Part shown: piece by piece, positions 52,557 through 64,000 of the stretch
Layout: the number at the start of each line of letters is the position of its first letter
How positions within the stretch are numbered: position 1 is the stretch's first letter
Assembly (NCBI GenBank): GCA_963855995.1
Contig: OY979718.1
Span: 48,147,559-48,211,558 of the forward strand
Direction: 5' to 3'
Source: Muricea muricata
Lineage: Eukaryota > Cnidaria > Anthozoa > Malacalcyonacea > Plexauridae
Length of the DNA stretch: 64,000 nt
Translations under genes and position numbers: made by a program
The notes under the pieces: generated by a model
Seen by the model: only the letters and a program-made list of their open reading frames with translations
Told to the model about the DNA's origin: nothing
The model's database searches: none

Positions 52557-55500
52557 CCTGATTTAGAAAAAAGAAGGAAACACAAAGAGCATTGCTAAAA
52601 ATTTGGAAAATTTATGCAGGTAATCAGCCACGTACCGTGCATGGTACATAACCTCCTACTTTTGTAAATCGACAGTTCGAGGTAATCAAGCTATCAAATC
52701 ATGGCAATAGCCAGCGCTAATTTGAATGAATACGGCTAACTTGATTAGATAAAATAGTCTACACTATTTATATGCACCCACTACATATAGGATGAATGAG
52801 AAAGAAGACTATCATGATACGCGTCAAATACTCCGCCTTGTAGTATCAGCGCATGTTTCATTTTTAGCAACATCAAGTTGGCCTCGTGAGATTTTAAACA
52901 TCTGGCAATGGCATTTACACAACGTTAAAAAAAGTTAAACTAAATACCAACATAGGTATATTGCGTGCAAGGAGGTGTGATAAATATTTCTTAAATGTTT
53001 TTTTATGCCCAAACTAACTTATAACACTTGTCAACCTAATGTATTAGTAACAAAACATACATAGTAAAAATAACTTACATATCCGTTCTGGGAGCCTGTG
53101 CCAATTGTGGTTTAATTTTACAGGCAGAAAATTAACTATGTTTAAACAAATGTCATTTATATTCGCGTGCTTCTTTTTAAAACTTATTCTAGTGATTAAT
53201 ACTCTCTTGTTTATCTTTCAAATTAATGCATCTTGGAACAATTTATATGCCTATTATTCATTATCGGGCTTTGAGTAGTACATATATACAGGGGGCAGTA
53301 TAAAACTCTCAACTATACATATTTGCCCATTTTGTAGTTAAATAGCAGTCTAGGTGGCTCTGCTTTCAAAAAATTGAGCTACAGCCTCCTTAATAACTTT
53401 AATTTTCACACTGTTAAATTAAAGCAAGTTCGTATTGGATTCCTAATCTATTTTAACATTTGGTCTTTCAAATTATGACAATTTTGATGACCAGCACTCT
53501 GTTGCTATGGCAACACTTGCGTATGAATTTCACTCACAAATGATACATTATTCTACATAAGTAAAAAAGAAGCTCGGTGACCCTTCCCCCTTTCCATTTT
53601 TTCTTTGCATTATGTTTCAAACACAATGGACTAACAAAATTCTATAATGCCAATTTTTTAAAAAAATATGTAATACCAATTTTTTTTCAACTACAAAAAT
53701 GCTGTTTTCTTGAAAAACATTTTTTGCTTTGTAGATTTTTTTAAATGTTTTGTATCAAAGAAGATTTTTCTCGCACAATATTGCATACAAAATTTGGTAG
53801 GTCACCGTGCAAAATAAGGCGATATAGCACATTAATTTTCTAATATTGAATTTTTTTATGGCGTCAGCAATTAGGATATCCACACTTTGTAGTTTTTTTA
53901 CGCGCGAAATAGCGTCATCATCTCACATGACATGTAATATTCGGTGTTTTACCTAACTATTTGTTGTAAAAGTGATATCTAAGAGGAAGACGATTGTGTA
54001 AATAACATTAAATTTCGTATTTTCGTATGCCGTCTTTGTTTAAAGTATTTGTGAGCATTACAAAATATCGAGCCCAATTTTAAATCCTAAAAACATACCA
54101 TAGGTCATGACCAAATAAACTACAAATCCAAATAAAGTCTTGCTCAGAATTTTGTGACGTCGATACGTGCACTAACATTATCATGAGAAAAAAAGGCTAC
54201 GGAAATTGCAGACGCGATAGTCAGTTCTTTTTTTCTAAATACTGCTGGATTTTACGACTTAAGATTGCCACAAGGATGTTGCCGAAATTTTTTCTCGCTT
54301 TATTGCGTGTTTTTTTAGGCAAGATTAGGCTACCTTGAGGGCATTCCGTGCAGCATATTATATAGATACTTATTTTTATACGGAATTACTGTATCAGACC
54401 TATACATCACAAACCACAGTAATTAGTAGACATAATCTCTGCTCTATATTGCAATTTGAGATTTTGACGAGCATAAAATTGTCCAATTGTCTTTTTCCCG
54501 CGATGGCCATTGCATTTTGTTATATTAAACAATTAACCACAAATACAACTTGATGCGAAGCCAAGGTGTAGTTTACCAAGGTGTAGTTTTAAAACAGAAT
54601 GTTGATGTATACTGTTCTCATCTTTTTTCGAGGGAATTGATTCATTGAGAAAACACAAAAGCTTATCATGTTTTTTGAAAGATCACACGGATAAACGTGT
54701 TTCCTCAAACTACTATTCACAGACAATTTGTTGAATTTTTGCTTGGTGTACCCACACGAAGCTGGACAGGTTATAAACTCATACAATCACGAGTGTTTGT
54801 AACTGACTTACGAGCAACTCATCTTTATGAATTCATTTTACTTGCGATTGTATCAATTCAATTCAACATGGTCGCTCGTAATTGTAAACATTACTATAAA
54901 CTGGTTGTTCTACCAAAATATAGAACATCTAATTGTCGAGTGCGTATGCAAGGGACGGTGGGCATTTTTGCTTTATGGTTTCTGGTAGTCAATGAACTTT
55001 ACATACTTTACATGTACTTGTTATAATCAACTTTTTATCAATAGTGACCGACGCCATCTTGAATTGCGATGCATTGTGGTCTAGCCAGGATAAAAATACC
55101 ATTTAAAAGTCGCTATCTTCGCAAAAACAGACCATGCGTTAAAATATTTGTTACAATAGAAATATGTGCCAATTTACAAAGAATTTCTGGCCATTTTTGC
55201 ACGTACGGCATAATAAAGGTTATAAATAGGCTATAGTTCCTTCTGCGCATCGTTTCTCCTCATAACAAATAGCTCAATACAGACGTAGTGAACAACACCG
55301 CAGAAAAACGTTTGCGCATGCGCGTGGACAAAATAAAAATGGCGGGAAGTTTAAATCCGTATCGAAGACATAAAATTAAGACATTTTATGATTAAAGGCA
55401 AGTGTCCAAAATAAAATAATATGAATATTATATGATGGACAGATAAACTAGATGTTCATTGTAACTCTCCTAGCTCTTGAACTTTAAAAATAGTACACTT

Positions 55501-55920
55501 TATGTGAAAAAGGGGCAAGATTTCCAACATTTCGTGCTAAAATATAAAACTCGAAACTTTAACTACGAGAAAGTTAAGAAAAATCTGTAAAAGTTAAGGA
55601 TTTAAACCCACTCAAATTGTAGAGAAGACTATAAAGTTTAAACACTGAGTTGACGACAATTTTTAATGAGTGGCGACTAACATTTTTTTAATAAAAACTC
55701 CCGATATCGCATTAGTATAAAGTATAACAAACAGGCTACAGAATACAGGTCTCAAATATTTCGTACAATAAATTTATTATGTAGTCACCTTTGGTTCTTT
55801 CGCTTGCATCATACTGTTTCTTGAACATGTAGGCTATAATTATTTCTAGTTCGTAGGTTTCCACATTCATCATTTTCATGTCAATTTCACAGAAAAGGCA
55901 CTCATGTATCAGCTATTCCG

Positions 55921-56361
55921 ACTAGCGGCTAAATCGAGGAATGCACATTTACTAGCGGCTAAATCGAGGTTAGGGTTATTTCAGATCCGTCAGAGCACCT
56001 CCTGCCCGCAGGCTAATTGTATATTGACTAGTAACAACTATTTCAACGGCTTTTTTCGCTTTAAATATTTTTGAAATGTGTTTAAGGATGAGTAATATGT
56101 TATGAACGAGAAAAAATTTTAAGGACGAGAAAAACTTTGAAAAAAATGTGAGAAAAAAAACATAAATAAAAAAGCGACTGCAAGGGTTCTCGAACCAGCG
56201 CTGCCCAAACCATGTACGCCGCCTTTACCCACTGCGCCAAGAATGCTCGCTGAAAAAACTGCATCAAAAATTGTATATAAACCCTAACCCTAACCCTATC
56301 CCTAATCCTAAACCTCGATTTAGCCGCTAGTAAATGTGCATTCCTCGATTTAGCCGCTAGT
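55921..56361. mobile_element. 441-bp DNA element: 49-bp TIRs, 9-bp target duplication, internal tRNA-like segment
   Basis: The terminal arms 55921-55969 and 56313-56361 are perfect inverted copies. Each arm is itself a direct repeat of the 19-mer ACTAGCGGCTAAATCGAGG separated by 11 bp. GCTATTCCG occurs directly outside both ends (55912-55920, 56362-56370), a clean 9-bp target duplication. Telomere-like TTAGGG/CCCTAA units lie just inside both arms. A 9-bp duplication suits Mutator- or Merlin-like transposases (inference). No transposase gene is present, so it is non-autonomous. Confidence 0.88.
56171..56250 (-). repeat. tRNA-like sequence inside the 441-bp element
   Basis: On the minus strand TTGGCGCAGTGGGTAAAGGC resembles a Pol III A box region and GGTTCGAGAACC is an excellent B box, 40-50 bp apart, followed by a T-run. 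The anticodon arm does not fold normally, so it is a tRNA-derived promoter or SINE head rather than a tRNA gene. Confidence 0.6.
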
Positions 56362-59111
56362 GCTATTCCGTTTCGCCTCCATTTTGAGTCTTCCACAACA
56401 TTCGGAACACTTCCACACAGTTCCACACCACGTTCGCAAAATTCGCAAGGTAAAATTCGGTAAAGATGACGCATGCGCAGACATTTTCCGCGGTGCAGTT
56501 TCACATTTTTCAAACTCTTCTTGAATCGAAACACTGGTTTACAATTATTTACGAGCAAAAGAGACAGAACAGTTTCAGATATTCAGTTAGGGCATCGTAT
56601 TTTACAAATGTAGATTGTTTTTACGGATTGTAACTCCTCTTTAAAAAGTGAATTGTATTTCGGCGAATACAACCCACTTTTTAAAGAGTCAACTATTCGG
56701 TAAGGATTTTTCGGTTACTGTTTACAGTCGTAATTACCGTTCTCTCTCAAAAGTTGACTTATAACCTAGATAGACCACCCCTAGCGTCGCCAGTGGTGAA
56801 AAACTCAGAACGCCATAAACAAGTTATTAAATTAATTACTAAATTGAATTTTCCAACATGGAAAGTTGGAGTTGAAGTAAAAATAAAATTAATTTTACAG
56901 TAATCAATACAATTTGAAACGCTAAAGAGTAAAGTTGTGCATAAATGCAGGGGTATATCAGTCTATACTACAAGGTATGGTACCATGCCACCAGTGCCAC
57001 CTCAAGACTACCAATTAACGCAAAATGATAACTTAATACTAAAATGTTTTAATGTTTTTAGATATATTATAAATGAAAAGATTAAAGTTTCGGTATATAA
57101 GCTGTGAAAGTGGTCATGAGATTAAATATATGGATTGCATGGTAAAGATGAAAGTCATAAAACTTAAAAGTGCGAACTTCGGAGCTTACCGATCGACGCA
57201 CATGCATGAAGGACAAACACAAGGACGGAAGGAGACATCGTTTTAATACGCTTCTTAAATCGGATATATTTCAAGATATTTTTGCATTGCTTGTTTACTC
57301 AGTTGCACTGAATAATAGCATGCGTTGGATGTAAATTATGAATACATGCAACCGTCACTGGCAGCACCTGTAGGATTCCTAATACATATAGGGGATCATA
57401 ATATTATATTCAATATTTTATTTCATCTAAAAAGAAAATTTTTTAAGATAAAGTTAAATTCAATTGTACCCTCAAAGTACTCGCGTATCTATGTATGCTG
57501 GCAACTCGTCACCACGCCCACTGTAATTACAAGTTTCACGACAAACCAGCGTGCGAAGTTAAACATCCAACTAGCACACAATTATGAAGAAGTTTGAGCT
57601 AAACAGTCAAGAAAGATTTTACTTAAAAATTGATATTTTTCTACACGCTGTATAAATAGTGTCCTGACTTCTGACACTGATTACGTATAATCTCATGTTT
57701 TAAATCGATGAAAATACAAGAAATAATAAGCAGATCGTACTTTAATTCTAATCGCGTTCTCAGCTGTGCGACACATTCTGCGTGAAAATGCGTGAAAACT
57801 GCGTCACATTTTGCTGTTGCAATACTTAAATGTTGAACTAACTTCTTGTAACTTATAACTATTCAAGCAAGGAACTAACACCCATGATGATATACACAGA
57901 TTAAATAATTTATAATTTCAAAGCCAAAGGCAATTCGTTTTCCCTTAGGTGTTATGACAAAGCCTTGTTACTAAATACTAACTATAGTTAGAAGTTTTTG
58001 ACCAAACATTTCAAGGTTATAATTTGTACATCTACCTCCAGTAAAGATAATAAGCTACGCCAAAAGCATGTATACTACCACCGTATCGGGATGGGATTAG
58101 TCATGTTTTGCTCAATAATACCAAGTTTCAGGAGTCGTAATAGCAGAAAACACCACTAAAGTTTACAAGAAACTGAGTGTACGTATAATTAAGCAAATAC
58201 ATGTCGATTTTCCGGCATGTACTAAAACGCAAACGAAACCACCCAAAAGAAAGGACCCGAAAACAAAACGACTACTGAATCACAAAACCACCGAAGCGAG
58301 GTAAATACCAACCTAAAATCACCAGGCCTTGTGATTGCACTTTTGAAACAAAAGTTGTTTGTGATTCGTTCTTTAGAAATCCAATTTCTATATAGTTTAT
58401 TGTCTTTCATAGTTATTACCAAGCACACATAAAGCTTGCTAGTATAGGCTGATGGCGACACGCGAAACGAACGACCAAAACGATCCAATAAAGTCTTAAT
58501 TGTTATACGTATATTATATGCACTTGCTTCGTTCCTGCGAAAAAAACCCTGACTATTAAACTAACTATAAAAAACCTATCAAATTATATACTATCAAAGT
58601 CTATGCTGTCATAGGGGTTTTTGAAAGAACAAGGCAAACATATATGAATATACATAACAACTTATATTATTGTATCGTTTTTTGTCGTTTCGTCACGGTC
58701 ACTTTGTTTTGATCGTTTCGTTTCGGTTGTTTGCATGGTTTCGATGTTTCAGGTCTTATAGTAAATGCCGATTTTTCCAGCCCAGTTCAAGTTGTATCTA
58801 TTTTGAACTTTCAAAACGATTGATCAGTATCTAAAATACTAAAAACAAGATATATCCCTTAAATAAATAACCCATAGATTTTGTAAAGACTAAAGCGAAA
58901 GATTTTAATGACAACACAGACCTTTTGTTGCATTGTTGTGGTTTTTCGTTGTTGTTAAAGCCAACTGTAAGTTGTACGAATTTCTGCATTTTAACCTATG
59001 ACATACGTTTGGGAAAAAAATCCGGAACCTGGTGAAGACTTGGATACGTGGCAACAGGCTGAAGAATAAGAGGTAGCACAAGTTGCGTAAACGCTAGCCG
59101 GGGTATCAGGC

Positions 59112-59117
59112 TTTATT
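59112..59117 (-). terminator. Candidate polyadenylation signal (AATAAA) for the GT31-like gene
   Basis: AATAAA on the minus strand, 48-53 bp past the stop codon, a typical distance. Confidence 0.55.
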
Positions 59118-59164
59118 TTCCTTCGTATAGACGCAGAAAAAGAGACTACGTCTATATGACATCA

Positions 59165-60232
59165 TCAGATATTAGCACATGGTTGCTGGCCCACAATAAT
59201 CATCTTAGTATACAGAAGTATATGTCTTACACGAAAGACGTCATGAATAAACACTTCTTGCTTAAGAGTGCAAGGATTAATATCAGAAATATTTAAGTCA
59301 TCAAATGAACGTGATTTAAATCTATCGTCATGGTGAGGTTGAATCCCAAGAAAATTGATCAATGAGCTCACATACATCGCTTCATTTGCATTGTGTGCGG
59401 AGAGAGGAACAACTCTTCTAGCAATCGCAAGTTTCTTCAATACATTTCCAGCTAGTACATATGCTCTTTCAACACAGCAGGGAATGAGTTTTTGAATTTT
59501 GTTTGGCGTGCTTGATAGATTTTCGACTGCAACAGCCCTACTCTCTTCAATATGTCCAGTATATTGCACTGTTGAATCGAGTTTTGATAACCATGCAGCC
59601 AGCTCAGGAACATTAACATACGTAGCATCATTACCAAGCACCAAAAGATATTTTGGATTACATTTTCGTGACAAAAGTCGATCAACAGCAGGTATTATTG
59701 TCAGACTAGCATGGCTCACTCGTAAGATGTCACCAAACTTTTTTGACTCTTTCTTTAAAGTGCGTTTTGGTTCCGAGTGCTCATTTATTACAAAAACAAC
59801 CTGATACATAAAATTACTGCTTATATTTCGTTCCTTTGATGGCTTGAAATTGTGAGCCCAACTTAATCGCATGGCGATACGATTGAGCATGGAATTTACC
59901 TGGCTTGGAACCAAAATTAGCAGAAACAGGTCTAAAGAGCAAGATAGACCCAAATGTTGTGTAGTTTCCAACAAACTTACACCTTTGCCAGAGATTTGCT
60001 TCTTTTGACGGCGGTATTTCTTATACATCGCGAAAAACGTTTCTTTAATGCGTATGAATGTTGTTTTAGTTGAAAGCTTGGATAAATTTCCCACGACAAT
60101 ATTGCGACGTTCAGGCACAAAGGGACTTGCGATGTAAGAGTCTGTCGTCTTCTGTCCATAGTTGTAGAGAATAAAAATCCCAGTAGTGACGAGCAGTGAA
60201 CCACAAAGTATTCTTCGATATATATTTATCAT
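59165..60232 (-). CDS. Glycosyltransferase family 31-like type II membrane protein with altered DxD motif, 355 aa
   Basis: GT31 enzymes (beta-1,3-galactosyl/GlcNAc transferases) are Golgi type II proteins. This intronless frame begins with a short cytosolic part and a hydrophobic anchor at residues ~8-24. The catalytic-domain outline is recognisable: LFLLILVPSQVNSMLNRIAM (family: LLI.V.S.P.N...R.AIR), SKKFGDIL, KYLLVLGNDATYVNVPELAA, then RAYVLAGNVLKKL and NEAMYVSSLINFLGI. The family motif KTDDDVFVN reads LGNDATYVN here (Asn201-Asp202-Ala203), and the family EDVYVG reads EAMYVS (Glu284-Ala285), so the metal-binding and putative catalytic acids are partly lost. The frame is intact, so it may be a pseudoenzyme or have changed chemistry. 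Introns are commonly absent in this family. Assignment rests on motif order, not overall identity. Confidence 0.78.
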   Translation of the reverse strand: MINIYRRILCGSLLVTTGIFILYNYGQKTTDSYIASPFVPERRNIVVGNLSKLSTKTTFIRIKETFFAMYKKYRRQKKQISGKGVSLLETTQHLGLSCSLDLFLLILVPSQVNSMLNRIAMRLSWAHNFKPSKERNISSNFMYQVVFVINEHSEPKRTLKKESKKFGDILRVSHASLTIIPAVDRLLSRKCNPKYLLVLGNDATYVNVPELAAWLSKLDSTVQYTGHIEESRAVAVENLSSTPNKIQKLIPCCVERAYVLAGNVLKKLAIARRVVPLSAHNANEAMYVSSLINFLGIQPHHDDRFKSRSFDDLNISDINPCTLKQEVFIHDVFRVRHILLYTKMIIVGQQPCANI

Positions 60233-61812
60233 TTCTTATTCAAACAACAACAGTAAGTGTTTCACAATATTAGCAACTTATCGAAGGGCATAATATCATT
60301 AAGTTATTTATTACGGGGGAAGCGAATGCAATATGCATTGACGAAAAAACACTTAATTGGCATCTGTTTCTACACTTGGTCTCGGAATTAAAGCACTTCC
60401 ATCGCCTCATCCATAGCAATAAAATTCTTCTTTACAACATACCGTTATGCATCAGTTTACTCAAGAATTGCGAAGATCTGCGCTGTTGTCATTTATAAAC
60501 ATCTCAATGATATCATATCAAAGAAAGAACTGGCGAAGCGTGCAGCACGGAAAGCTGGATGGAATTGCTATAGAATTCTTATGACAATTTTGAACACAGT
60601 TATAACTTTGAAGAATCACCTCAATCGTAGACCTTTCACAAATTATGTTACATCACACGCCACACAATGTTTACTTGTTCACTATTAATACGTGACAGTT
60701 ATCGCAGCAAAACAACAAAGACAATAATTATCAGTTTTAACAAAGAATTGTAAATCACCGAGACAACAACTTGAGTGATGCCCACCCAGGCGTTAGCCCC
60801 GAAGTTGCTTGAACCCGATCGGCTATTTATAGATGGCAAATAATTGCTATAGAAGAAGATGGAGAGCATAGATTATGCAACAATTACATAACGAGACCGA
60901 GTGTCTATGAGCAATTATCTAATAATCAGAGTTCATTCTAAATTTTCATTGGTCGAGAACTGTGAACTATTAGAGGACTGACGCCATTTGACGCCACGCG
61001 ATTGACAAGCCAATCACAGCAATTTTAGAATTATCGACAGCCAATGGCGCGCTTTGTTTTGTATAGATCATGATCAAGTCAAATGGCGTGCTAAAGTATT
61101 TTCGTCGCACTACAAAGCTTATTTTGGCAACTTTTTCACATTTTTATTATTCTGTATAAAACAAATAGATAAAATTTTGCCGTTGTCTGTTCAGTTATAG
61201 ATACACGGTAGACGTCATAATGGGGTAAGAACATCAATGACCCACTCGCTTAGGCGGCGCGTTCTTACCACATTATGACGTCATACTGTGTATCTATAAT
61301 GTGGTGTATTTCATTTGGTAAAACTCCTACAAATTATCATGTATTTAAGCTAAAGCCATTTCTCTATTATAATATATTCCTTGTTTCCCGCCATTTCATG
61401 ACAATATTACGATCTAGAATATATCAAGACGGAAAAAGTTTTATATTGTGTTAAATGTCCACCTCATGTTTAAAGCCCTGTTGCTGTGAATGAAGATTGA
61501 ATTTCATGAAACCCAGAGCCTCTTTTTCTGTCTGGCAATCTATCTTTCATGTTGTGCTATATCCTTAATTCCTTTCGCATATGCCTTAATCTATTACGTG
61601 CAAAGCACAAAGGCTTTTTTACCAATCATACCGGACGTGCAACACGGGGTACAAGATTGATATTTCTTCGATGATTTGCGATCAATAACGTCAGAGGTTG
61701 GCTTATCGGGTAAGAGGCAGGTGGCAAATCGACAGAAAATCTGGAGCTAGATAAAAGCTACGATTTAAATATCTTGTGAGTACATTATTATTGAAAAATT
61801 AAAATGTATGCA
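60233..61812. other. Intergenic region between the GT31-like gene and the ELMOD 3' end
   Basis: It should contain the GT31-like promoter near 60233-60600. Otherwise it holds a foldback repeat (61197-61297). No further gene was recognised and no clear AATAAA was found close to the ELMOD stop. Confidence 0.55.
61197..61297. repeat. Foldback (hairpin) element with CRE-like palindromes in its arms
   Basis: Arms 61197-61232 (ATAGATACACGGTAGACGTC…) and 61261-61297 (…GACGTCATACTGTGTATCTAT) are near-perfect inverted copies of ~36 bp around a 28-base GC-richer loop. The right arm contains a perfect TGACGTCA at 61276-61283. Confidence 0.85.
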
Positions 61813-63366
61813 TCAGTCAAACTCCTGTGATGTGAAGGACTGAACTGAAGTACTATCCACATCAGCTCTGATACAAGGCTCGTCCACGGGTAATACTGCA
61901 CCTGGATACTGAAGGGTCAAAATGATATTCTCACGAAATTCTTCTCTAATTCGGTTAAATTCCATAACAGAAGCAGGTCTCTGTTCTAACCAGAATGAAC
62001 TAAATTTACGGAACAAGCAACCTATGAAAAAAAAAATAAGGTAGCATAGTAATATACTTAGAGGAGGGATGAGAGTTCCCCTTTCTTAAAAAATTAACTA
62101 TAATGGTAAATTAATATCGGCGCTGTTCTATAAGTTTCAAAAAATGTACACAAAATTGAAGTGATGTGATATTTCGCAACTTCAATTCCAACGTATGACA
62201 ACACGTGATTAAAAAATCAATTTTTAAAAGAGTTGCATCATACTATATCTCTCTTACTAATTTGCGGGAAATATCTTTTACTATATATACATAAAATAAA
62301 AATATTTATTGTAAAACCAAAAAGATTTTTTCGAAAAAACAGCGGTTTAAAGTAAGGCTATCGATCTATACACTATAGTTTTTCCTCCCATCCTTCTAAA
62401 TTCCCACGCATGTTTTTAAAACTATGTAGGAACAAGAAAACTCGTGTCTATATTTTTAAATGTAAAGATATTGAAAAAGAGACCATTCAGCATTATTGAA
62501 GATGACTTGGCTACAATTGTTCTCACATGCAAGTAGCAAGTAAGTAAGAAGGTTTACTTCATAAAGAATGAAACACACTCACAATAAACTTTGTGAAAAT
62601 CCTCCAGTGTAGGTTTCTGTGCTTGGATATTGTAGAAGTGAGGTTTGAGAATCCCAGATTTTAACAACTCCAAGGACAAAGCAGTGAGATTTATACCAAC
62701 AATAGCAAATGAGTACCTAAAATTTCGATAGAAACGTTATATATTGCGTGTAAGAATAGATAGTTGTACTAAAGTAAAAAGGATCCGAAAGTGTGATATA
62801 GGATTGAGTGGCACGCGTGTGCCAGATGGTTAACACAGGCTCCTAAAAATTGTAACGCAAAGCTTGCTGTTTTTTAAACAATCTACCATATTGGGTGGCA
62901 AGTTTATTGAATCAGCCGAACAATTGTTCACAAAATGTGTTCTTTTGTTAAAAGATAATCGTCTAAAACAATGATCTTGCCACCTAAAACTGGCCGATTT
63001 CAAAGCCTGGTTACATAGCGTGAAAAATCCTTATTAATTTCATTGGTTGACTTTATCACTAGTTTGCATCATGCTTTGCGACTTTTCTGTACTAATGAAA
63101 AATTATTCACGTTTACACGTGAAATATTGCTTTCCTATGAACACAATGTATTTTGGATGAATTAAGTTGTCAGGTTTCTTGTAGAACAGATAAAGTCGCT
63201 GCTCATTGCAGATTACTAGAAAGAGCCACCATCCACTTTCCCCTAAAGAGTTCTACAGGCGGCTGTGGAAACAAAATGTCTTGAATTTTTTTCTTACCAA
63301 AATGTTGGATGGTGTGACTCCGATAATACTTTTTTAGCAACATCATTTTGATTTTGTGCAAAATAT
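61813..63366 (-). CDS. ELMOD: ELMO-domain protein (ELMOD), last three exons; 5' part beyond the right edge
   Basis: ELMOD proteins are GTPase-activating proteins for Arf/Arl GTPases. Exons in coding order: 63298-63366, 62583-62716, 61813-62021. Borders are GT/AG and phases agree (137 codons plus stop). The frame reads YFAQNQNDVAKKVLSESHHP, FAIVGINLTALSLELLKSGI, KPHFYNI, TLEDFHKVYCCLFRKFSSFW and SVMEFNRIREEF, the C-terminal half of the ELMO domain in the order seen in ELMOD1/2/3. The tail after the domain (from about REEFREN, ending SFTSQEFD) is unassigned. The conserved arginine region of the GAP motif would be in upstream exons not in this window. I found no such exon before 64000. Which of the three paralogues it is cannot be decided from this part. 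Confidence 0.9.
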
Positions 63367-64000
63367 CTGAAAGGTAAAAACGTAGCTATACAACAGGATA
63401 TTTATGCATGGTTCGAAATGGATTTAAGATTCTGTGAGGCTGGTTTGCCTGACAAATTAATACCGAGATACAATTCTTTGATTGTGTTCACGACGTGCCC
63501 GGGAGCCGTGGCCCATATTAAACAAACCAATTAATGTCCAATTTGCAATGTTCTCAAGAGTTGTTCATCTAAGATAACTAGCAAGCCACGCAACCTTGGT
63601 AGCTCATGATTATATGCAGGACTTATTACAGTCGGATTATGATTGGTGAGTTATGTTACACTGCATGCTTTCGACCTAGTATGGATTTCCATAATCTGCA
63701 ATTGCTTGACATGGAATAACAGGATATTGTAAATAATTAGCATTAAGGATACGAGCATTAGATCGGATTAAGAAAGATTTCTATTGGCCACGCATGCGCA
63801 ACGAGTTGACATTACATTCGTCAATGTGAAATTTGCCTCAAAAGGAAAGAACCGGCTACCAACAATGGTTCAGCGCCGCTACAAAGTGAGTATTTGACAA
63901 TTGTATTATTGTTATTCTTGTGGGCATGACTAGTATTGTTTAGGGATAATGTAATATGATATTGTAATTGCTTGCCATAGTAATAACAGTATATTGTAAA
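63367..64000. other. Right-edge region upstream of the visible ELMOD exons
   Basis: Probably ELMOD intron. It contains a perfect GCATGCGC (63792-63799, NRF-1-like) and a plus-strand ATG with a seven-codon frame MVQRRYK ending at a GTGAGT donor (63865-63885), which may be chance. No other coding exon could be supported. Confidence 0.4.

Larger units (their letters stand above)
49184..59164. other. 10-kb intergenic region between the chordin-like gene and the GT31-like gene
   Basis: No gene could be assigned with support. It should hold the chordin-like promoter at its left side, though no TATA or CpG-type motif is clear. I see a hairpin with ACCTCGCAA/TTGCGAGGT ends (52478-52556), an NRF-1-like palindrome at 55313-55324, the 441-bp inverted-repeat element (55921-56361), another GCATGCGC at 56471-56478 and two weak exon candidates noted under findings. 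Confidence 0.55.

Noticed and set aside
54697-55026. 109-codon plus-strand frame
   Set aside because: AT-rich, no recognisable motif, no splice or promoter context that favours it.
56100-56558. 152-codon minus-strand frame
   Set aside because: It runs through the 441-bp inverted-repeat element and its tRNA-like core; the duplicated AAKSR…HLLAAKSR is the TIR 19-mer translated twice.

Overview
This is a nuclear animal genome window: AT-rich, intron-dense, with long (TA) microsatellites and many short inverted-repeat (MITE-like) elements. No ribosomal operon, operon layout or CRISPR array was seen. The gene set (DOCK-B, chordin-like, RSBN1, RAD1, ELMOD) is metazoan. The repeat landscape and the lack of vertebrate-type repeats make a non-bilaterian animal such as a cnidarian my best guess, but the phylum is an inference.

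I rebuilt six gene models by hand from both strands, using splice sites, intron phase and protein-family similarity. Left to right: (1) minus strand, 13932 down to the left edge, the N-terminal ~484 residues of a DOCK3/4-type guanine nucleotide exchange factor in 20 exons, with SH3, helical region and the start of DHR-1. (2) Minus strand, 23753-18066, a complete 516-residue RSBN1 (KDM9-type) protein in 6 exons. (3) Plus strand, 24032-31130, a complete 285-residue RAD1 (9-1-1 DNA-damage clamp) in 8 exons, sharing a 278-bp divergent promoter with RSBN1. (4) Minus strand, 49183-34683, a complete 476-residue secreted chordin-like protein with four VWC modules in 13 exons. (5) Minus strand, 60232-59165, an intronless 355-residue type II membrane glycosyltransferase-31-like protein whose DxD motif is altered. 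(6) Minus strand, 63366-61813, the last three exons of an ELMO-domain (ELMOD) protein that continues past the right edge.

The rest is introns and intergenic DNA with decayed LINE reverse transcriptase fragments (31.4-33.3 kb), a tRNA-derived SINE-like copy, three long (TA) tracts and at least eight inverted-repeat elements. The most striking are a 441-bp element with 49-bp terminal repeats, a 9-bp target duplication and an internal tRNA-like segment, and a 273-bp element lying exactly between two (TA) microsatellites. I found no convincing new multi-gene system. The genes are ordinary neighbours with independent roles: Rac/Rap signalling, chromatin, checkpoint, BMP modulation, glycosylation and Arf-GAP signalling.
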